A stretch of DNA of 44,603 bases from Mycobacterium sp. (GTDB lineage Bacteria; Actinomycetota; Actinomycetes; Mycobacteriales; Mycobacteriaceae), in contig VEQY01000021.1 in NCBI GenBank assembly GCA_018882965.1, positions 1 through 44,603 on the forward strand, in the 5' to 3' direction. Positions within the stretch are counted from its first letter, which is position 1. Every line of letters starts with the position of its first letter. Made by a program: the position numbers and the translations under genes. The notes beneath the pieces are model-generated. The model searched no databases and was not told the origin of the DNA. It saw nothing but the letters and a program-made list of their open reading frames with translations. This document shows positions 40,135 to 44,603 of the stretch, one piece after another.

Positions 40135-40464
40135 TCACCGCCACCCGTCGGCGGCGTCGGCCGCGCGCATCAGCGCATCGCACAGACCACGCAACTCGGC
40201 GGCCGAGGCGCCCTCCCCGACCGCGGTGGCGACGTCCTCGGCGGCGCAGCGCACCTGATACACCCGGTCGGACAACTCGGCCGCCTCCCCGGCGGTGAGC
40301 ACGACCGCGTCCTGGGGGACGGCGGTCCCCCTGACCTGGGACCGTTGCTCGTACGCCCGCTGCCGGCAGGACTGGCGGCAGTACTGGCGACGGCGACCCA
40401 GGCCGGTGTCGGGCACGCCCCGGCCACACCAGCGGCACGGTTCCGGGCGGGCGCGGCGCGTCAC
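40135..40464 (-). CDS. Small Cys-motif protein, Rv2049c-like position
   Basis: This 109-residue protein starts with a basic region and cysteines arranged C-x2-C ... C-x3-C (PCRWCGRG and QYCRQSCRQRAYEQR), which could bind one zinc ion. The remainder is acidic and Ala-rich (AEDVATAVGEGASAAELRG), probably helical. The Arg-rich zinc motif suggests nucleic-acid or protein binding. The location next to rbpA on the opposite strand is that of Rv2049c. GTG 40464 is the first start in frame. The gene ends 6 bases from the lppI stop. Confidence 0.65.
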   Translation of the reverse strand: MTRRARPEPCRWCGRGVPDTGLGRRRQYCRQSCRQRAYEQRSQVRGTAVPQDAVVLTAGEAAELSDRVYQVRCAAEDVATAVGEGASAAELRGLCDALMRAADAADGWR

Positions 40465-40500
40465 GCCCCGAGACTAAACCGTCCCGCGCCGCCGGCCGGG

Positions 40501-40550
40501 TACCATGGAGGGTGAGTCAGGGACGTCCAACCGCTCTGAGCGGGCTTTTT
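40501..40550 (+). promoter_or_regulatory. rbpA promoter candidate with terminator-like hairpin in the leader
   Basis: TACCAT (40501-40506) fits TANNNT and puts +1 at about 40513. Downstream, CCGC TCTGA GCGG (40531-40543) can form a 4 bp stem with a 5-base loop and is followed by GC and five T (40546-40550), the shape of a weak intrinsic terminator. It lies about 50 bases before the rbpA ATG and inside the leader, so it may act as an attenuator. Confidence 0.45.
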
Positions 40551-40598
40551 ATGACCCGTCTCGGTGCCCTGCTCGCCATAGCGCTAAGGAGAATGACG

Positions 40599-40937
40599 AT
40601 GGCTGATCGCGTGCTCAGGGGCAGCCGGCTCGGTGCCGTGAGCTACGAGACCGACCGCAACCACGACCTAGCGCCGCGCCAGCTTGCGCGGTACCGCACC
40701 GAGAACGGCGAGGAGTTCGAGGTTCCCTTCGCCGACGATGCGGAGATTCCCGGCACCTGGCTGTGCCGGAACGGGCTCGAGGGCACCCTGATCGAGGGTG
40801 ATCTGCCCGAACCGAAGAAGGTCAAGCCGCCCCGCACGCACTGGGACATGTTGCTCGAACGCCGCTCCGTCGAGGAACTCGAGGACCTGCTCAAGGAGCG
40901 CCTCGAACTGATCAAGACCCGGCGCCGCGGAAGCTGA
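40599..40937 (+). CDS. rbpA: RNA polymerase-binding protein RbpA
   Basis: This 112-residue protein is almost identical to M. tuberculosis RbpA (Rv2050) from recall. RbpA binds the principal sigma factor and RNA polymerase, stabilises the open promoter complex and influences rifampicin tolerance. The N-terminal tail (MADRVLRGSRLGAVSYE), core domain (EVPFADDAEIPGTWLCRNG), basic linker (EPKKVKPPRTHWDML) and the C-terminal sigma-interaction helix (RRSVEELEDLLKERLELI) are intact. ATG 40599 follows AAGGAGA. The frame is open upstream to GTG 40512, but family length points to 40599. It ends 5 bases from the convergent ppm1. Confidence 0.97.
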   Translation: MADRVLRGSRLGAVSYETDRNHDLAPRQLARYRTENGEEFEVPFADDAEIPGTWLCRNGLEGTLIEGDLPEPKKVKPPRTHWDMLLERRSVEELEDLLKERLELIKTRRRGS

Positions 40938-40942
40938 CGCCG

Positions 40943-41716
40943 TCAGCGAACCACGCCGCGAGCCCGGTCCAGGCGCCCGCTGAGGCCCCATCGGGCCACC
41001 TTCACCATCGCCTCGCGGATGTTCGACCCGCTCATCTTCGAGACGCCGAGTTCGCGTTCGGTGAACGTGATCGGCACCTCCACCACGCTGAAGTCATGGT
41101 TGATCGCGCGCCAGGTCAGGTCGATCTGGAAGCAGTAACCCTTTGAGTCGACGCTGGCGAGGTCGATCTTCTCCAGCACCTCGCGACGGTAGGCGCGGTA
41201 GCCCGCGGTGATGTCGCGGATCCCGACGCCCAGAAGAAGCCGCGAGTAAGTGTTGGCGGTTCGCGACAGCGCGAGCCGGCGCCACGGCCAGTTGCGCACC
41301 GTCCCACCCTCGACGTAGCGGGAACCGATGGCCACGTCGGCGCCGTTGTCGACGGCGTCGAGAAGCCGGTAGAGCTGCTCGGGCGCGTGGCTGCCGTCGG
41401 CATCCATTTCCACCAGCACGCCGTACTGCCGGGCCAACCCCCAGCCGAAGCCGGCCAGGTAGGCCGCACCCAGCCCGTCCTTGGCGGTGCGGTGCATGAC
41501 GTGCACCCGATCGGGGTCGGCCAGCGCCAGCTCGTCGGCCAGCCGCCCGGTTCCGTCCGGGCTGCCGTCGTCGACCACCAGGACGTGAACATCCGGACGG
41601 GCCCGATGCACCCTGCCCACGATCAGCGGCAGGTTCTCCAGCTCGTTGTAGGTAGGGATGATGACCAGGGTCCGGCTGCTCGGAAGCTTGTCCGAACCTC
41701 GTCGCTGGCTGCTCAT
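40943..41716 (-). CDS. ppm1: Polyprenol-phosphate mannose synthase
   Basis: This 257-residue GT2 glycosyltransferase makes polyprenyl-phosphate mannose from GDP-mannose, the donor for lipomannan and lipoarabinomannan and for protein mannosylation. The motifs [24 protein letters not shown] and MDADGSH (DxD) are visible, followed by [10 protein letters not shown] and the C-terminal block [11 protein letters not shown]. In M. tuberculosis Ppm1 (Rv2051c) this is the second domain of a fused protein; here it is a separate gene, as in M. smegmatis. ATG 41716 overlaps the upstream acyltransferase stop as ATGA, so the two remain coupled. The longer frame lies within that gene. Confidence 0.92.
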   Translation of the reverse strand: MSSQRRGSDKLPSSRTLVIIPTYNELENLPLIVGRVHRARPDVHVLVVDDGSPDGTGRLADELALADPDRVHVMHRTAKDGLGAAYLAGFGWGLARQYGVLVEMDADGSHAPEQLYRLLDAVDNGADVAIGSRYVEGGTVRNWPWRRLALSRTANTYSRLLLGVGIRDITAGYRAYRREVLEKIDLASVDSKGYCFQIDLTWRAINHDFSVVEVPITFTERELGVSKMSGSNIREAMVKVARWGLSGRLDRARGVVR

Positions 41717-43338
41717 GCGGCTCCTTCGTCCCGCCGGCGCGTCGGCCGCACGAGTCCGGCCCGGCGAAGTGCGCCCGGGCGCGGTCCCCCATTCTGCAAT
41801 ATCGCAGCCGCCAGCACAGCCGAAGCGGCGGCGATCATCGCCCACTGCAGCCACTCGGCCCACCGGGTGGCCGGTGTCAGCGCGGTCCGCAGTCGCAGAT
41901 CCACATCGAGGTAGGCCGGCGTGAAGAACTCGGTGCGGGTCATCTCGCGGCCGTCCGGGGCGATCGCGGCGCTGATACCGGTGGTTCCGGCCACGATCAC
42001 ATACCGGCCGTGTTCGGCGGCCCGGAATCTGGCGAAGGCCAACTGCTGCTCGCTCATGGCTGCGTCGAAGGTGGCATTGTTGGTCGGCACGGCCAGTATC
42101 TGAGCGCCGTTACGGACCGACTCCCGCAACGCACGGTCGAAGATGACCTCCCAACAGGTCGCCACCCCGACCGCCACGCCGGCCGGGTACAGGACTCCGC
42201 TGCCGTCGCCCGGTACGAAGTAGCCGGCACGCTGCGCGTAGGGCGACAGCCGCAGGAATAGCGATCGCCACGGCAGGTACTCGCCGAACGGCTGCACGAT
42301 CTGCTTGTCGTGGCGTTCCCCGGGACCGGTGCGGGGATCCCAGACGATGACGGAATTCGATGCGGTCGGGTTGTCCGGCGTCGCGTCCGCGCGGGCGATG
42401 ACCGTGCCGACGAGGATCGGCGCGTCGATGGCGCGCGCCGCCGCGTCGATCTGTTGTGCGGCGTCGGGGTTGTCAAGCGGATCGATATCCGATGAGTTCT
42501 CCGGCCACACGACGAACTTCGGCTGCGGTGCGGTACCGGCACGCACGTCGTCGGCGAGTTGGATCGTCTGGCGGACGTGATTGTCGAGCACGGCCCGACG
42601 TTGGCTGGCGAAATCCAGGCCGAGCCGCGGGACGTTGCCCTGCACGGCGGCGACGGTGACGATCGGCTCGTCGGCCACCGGCACGCCGGCGCGACGCAGA
42701 CCCGGCGCGGCGACGGCGGTGAGCAGCAGCACCGCGACGAAACACGCCGCGGGCACGACGATCGACGGCGGATGGCGCGGCGTCGCAGTCTCGGCACCGC
42801 GTACCCAGCGCACCGTCTCGATCGTCAGCGCGCACAGCGAGGTGCCCAGCAGTACCACCGCGAAGGACACCAGCGGAGCGCCACCAAGACGCGCCAGTGC
42901 CAGCAGGGGCCCGCCGGTCTGTCCGAACGCCGCCACACCCCAGGGGAATCCGCCGAAGGGCACGCTGGACTTGACCCACTCCTGCAGCATCCAGACCAGC
43001 GCCAGACCCAGCGGCCAGCCCGGCAGCCGGGCGACCAGCACAGCGAACATGCCGAAGGTCGCACAGAACGCGGCCTGCAGGACGGCGAGCAGCAGCCACG
43101 GCACCGGGCCGACCAATCCGCTGATCCACGGCAGCAGCGGAAGATAGAAGGCCAGCCCGAAGAGCATCCCGTAGCCGAGCCCGCCCGTCGGCGACGTCGT
43201 GGGATGCACCAGCACCCAGGTGAATAGCGCGAAGGCGGGCACCGCCGACCACCACCACCCGATCGGCGGGAAACTCGCGCACAGCAGCAGGCCCGCCACA
43301 ATGGCCGCGGCGACGCGCAACGGTAGTCGCTTAGCCAT
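41713..43338 (-). CDS. lnt: Apolipoprotein N-acyltransferase
   Basis: This 541-residue membrane enzyme adds the third acyl chain to lipoproteins. About six to eight membrane segments (from [19 protein letters not shown] on) precede a nitrilase-like domain whose catalytic triad is Glu280 (WPENSS), Lys345 (DKQIV) and Cys395 (ATCWEV); FGEYLPWR is the substrate-loop block. A last helix ([16 protein letters not shown]) follows. It corresponds to the N-terminal domain of M. tuberculosis Ppm1 and to Ppm2 of M. smegmatis. ATG 43338 overlaps the amidohydrolase end by eight bases; the long frame upstream lies in that gene. LppI, PotD and MceE here are likely substrates. Confidence 0.9.
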   Translation of the reverse strand: MAKRLPLRVAAAIVAGLLLCASFPPIGWWWSAVPAFALFTWVLVHPTTSPTGGLGYGMLFGLAFYLPLLPWISGLVGPVPWLLLAVLQAAFCATFGMFAVLVARLPGWPLGLALVWMLQEWVKSSVPFGGFPWGVAAFGQTGGPLLALARLGGAPLVSFAVVLLGTSLCALTIETVRWVRGAETATPRHPPSIVVPAACFVAVLLLTAVAAPGLRRAGVPVADEPIVTVAAVQGNVPRLGLDFASQRRAVLDNHVRQTIQLADDVRAGTAPQPKFVVWPENSSDIDPLDNPDAAQQIDAAARAIDAPILVGTVIARADATPDNPTASNSVIVWDPRTGPGERHDKQIVQPFGEYLPWRSLFLRLSPYAQRAGYFVPGDGSGVLYPAGVAVGVATCWEVIFDRALRESVRNGAQILAVPTNNATFDAAMSEQQLAFARFRAAEHGRYVIVAGTTGISAAIAPDGREMTRTEFFTPAYLDVDLRLRTALTPATRWAEWLQWAMIAAASAVLAAAILQNGGPRPGALRRAGLVRPTRRRDEGAA

Positions 43339-44603
43339 GCAGCACGACCCCGCGGTGCACGGTCCGCCGGCAGCGCGGCAGGGGGTCGTCGGATCCCAGG
43401 CGGGGAAGGACGGGCACTCGGGAGCGCGGATCGGTCGACCAGCGCTGCACACCGTCGGGAGGCGCGGTGACGTCGAGATCGCAGGCGTCCCAGACGGCGT
43501 AGGACGCCGGGGCGCCGGGCACGAGGGTGCCGCTGACCCCGTCACGCACCCCGCCGGCCCGCCAGGCCCCGCGGGTTGCCGCGGCGAAGGCGGCGCGCAC
43601 TGAGACCGCACTGCCCGCGGTGCGATGCGATGCCGCGGCGCGCACCCAGTTCCACGGATCGACGGCTGTCACAGGAGAATCCGAACCGAATGCCAGGGGC
43701 ACGCCTGCCGATGCTAACAGTGCGAGCGGATTGAGCCGGGCGGCCCGCGTGGCGCCGAGACGCCGGGCATACATGCCGTGGTCGCCTCCCCACAGCGCGT
43801 CGAAAGCGGGCTGCATGCTGGCGATGACCCCCCACGAACCCAGTTTCTGTGCCTGTTCCGCCGACACCATCTCAAGGTGTTCGAGCCGGTGCCCGCAGCG
43901 GGCGACCGCCGGGGCGCCAAAGCGTTCGACCGTGCGCGCCAGCGCGGCCACCGCGGCGCTGACGGCGGCGTCGCCGATCACGTGGAAGCCCGCAGTCACG
44001 CCTGCCTCAGTGCAAGCGAACAGGTGCTCGGTGATGGCGTCGACATCCAGGTAGCAGGTTCCGCACGCGCCGGGCGCGTCAGCGTAGGGTTCGCACAGCC
44101 AGGCGGTGCGCGAGCCCAGCGCGCCGTCGACAAACAGGTCTCCGGCCAGCCCGTGGGCCCCGGTGGCATCGATGAGTTCGCGTGCCTGCGCGGCGCTGCC
44201 GACCGCCTCTCCCCAGTAGCCGAGGACGTCGACGCCGTGCCGGGTGTCGCGCAGTTCCTCCCAGTCCTCCAGCCCGCCGATGTCGGGCCCGGCGCATTCG
44301 TGGACGGCGACGATGCCGGCGGACGCGGCGAGGTCGAGTGCCGCCCCTCTGGCCGCTGCCCGCTGCCCGACGGTGAGCAGCCGGCGGGCCTCGGCACGCA
44401 CCAGATGGTGGGCATCGGCGGTCAGCGGGTTCTGCGCATCGAAACCCCCGGCACCCGCCAAACCGGCAACGCGCTGCCGCAGCGCGCTCGAGGCGGCCGC
44501 GGAGTGCACATCGACGCGGGCGAGATACACCGGGAGACCACCGGCGGCACCGTCGAGGTCGGCGGTGGTGGGCGGCCGCGGCCAGGTGGTGTCGTCCCAG
44601 CCG
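43331..44603 (-). CDS. YtcJ-type amidohydrolase, N-terminal part outside the window
   Basis: The frame is open to the window edge; in the last 73 bases it reads [12 protein letters not shown] and then [15 protein letters not shown], so the GTG at 44530 is internal and the N-terminus with the first metal motif lies beyond. Visible metal-site motifs are [34 protein letters not shown] and [12 protein letters not shown]. The Lys that bridges the metals in many relatives is Val in LFVDG. It is of the same family as the enzyme at 5122 and probably has a different substrate. It overlaps the acyltransferase start by eight bases and so heads the same operon. Confidence 0.85.
   Translation of the reverse strand, partial: GWDDTTWPRPPTTADLDGAAGGLPVYLARVDVHSAAASSALRQRVAGLAGAGGFDAQNPLTADAHHLVRAEARRLLTVGQRAAARGAALDLAASAGIVAVHECAGPDIGGLEDWEELRDTRHGVDVLGYWGEAVGSAAQARELIDATGAHGLAGDLFVDGALGSRTAWLCEPYADAPGACGTCYLDVDAITEHLFACTEAGVTAGFHVIGDAAVSAAVAALARTVERFGAPAVARCGHRLEHLEMVSAEQAQKLGSWGVIASMQPAFDALWGGDHGMYARRLGATRAARLNPLALLASAGVPLAFGSDSPVTAVDPWNWVRAAASHRTAGSAVSVRAAFAAATRGAWRAGGVRDGVSGTLVPGAPASYAVWDACDLDVTAPPDGVQRWSTDPRSRVPVLPRLGSDDPLPRCRRTVHRGVVLHG

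Overview
This 44.6 kb, GC-rich window comes from a mycobacterium, most likely a fast-growing Mycolicibacterium-type species. The markers are an RbpA almost identical to the M. tuberculosis protein, PncA with the M. tuberculosis metal and triad residues, a complete yrbEAB-mceABCDEF operon, a LipT/LppI/RbpA/Ppm1 block in Rv2043c-Rv2052c order, and an MscS-like channel/cyclase pair matching Rv2434c-Rv2435c. Names given by comparison with M. tuberculosis come from recalled sequences, not from a search. No tRNA, rRNA, insertion sequence, prophage or CRISPR array was seen.

Left part (1-5125, mostly + strand): the tail of a probable secreted protein, a two-gene poly-gamma-glutamate-synthase-like unit (PgsB-like amide ligase and a PgsC-like membrane protein that carries two PgsC-like halves), a reverse-strand YWTD beta-propeller whose leader is made of Shine-Dalgarno-like repeats, then a small membrane protein and a secreted protein. 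From 5122 to 14196 the reverse strand holds eight closely packed genes: YtcJ-type amidohydrolase, lipase-like hydrolase, MOSC protein, SDR, mercaptopyruvate-type sulfurtransferase, dienelactone-hydrolase-like protein, an MscS-like channel with a C-terminal cyclic-nucleotide-binding fold, and a receptor-type class III cyclase. Both the cyclase and the nucleotide-binding fold lack key residues.

Middle part: a KstD-like flavoprotein and a secreted protein (14293-16361, +) face the end of an eight-gene mce lipid-import operon (25637-16372, -). Its YrbE permeases resemble YrbE4A/B. An SDR is divergent from the mce operon, followed by a polyamine ABC transporter in order potA-potD-potB-potC. potA appears to start at CTG.

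Right part: pncA (leaderless), a 977-residue kinase/M23-like/class III aminotransferase-fold fusion (probable amino-alcohol kinase plus phospho-lyase), an MBL-fold hydrolase, an RDD membrane protein, a phosphotransferase fused to a beta-rich domain, LipT, LppI, a small Cys-motif protein, RbpA, Ppm1, the apolipoprotein N-acyltransferase, and a second YtcJ-type amidohydrolase cut by the window edge. Several genes here (pncA, lppI, the MBL gene, the fusion's upstream ORF, the KstD-like gene, the membrane protein at 4144) have a TANNNT -10 box about 7 nt before a start codon, as expected for leaderless mycobacterial transcripts.

The observations most worth following are the duplicated PgsC with PgsB, the cyclase/channel pair in which both partners have lost canonical cAMP chemistry, the three-part kinase/phospho-lyase fusion, and the potA CTG start.
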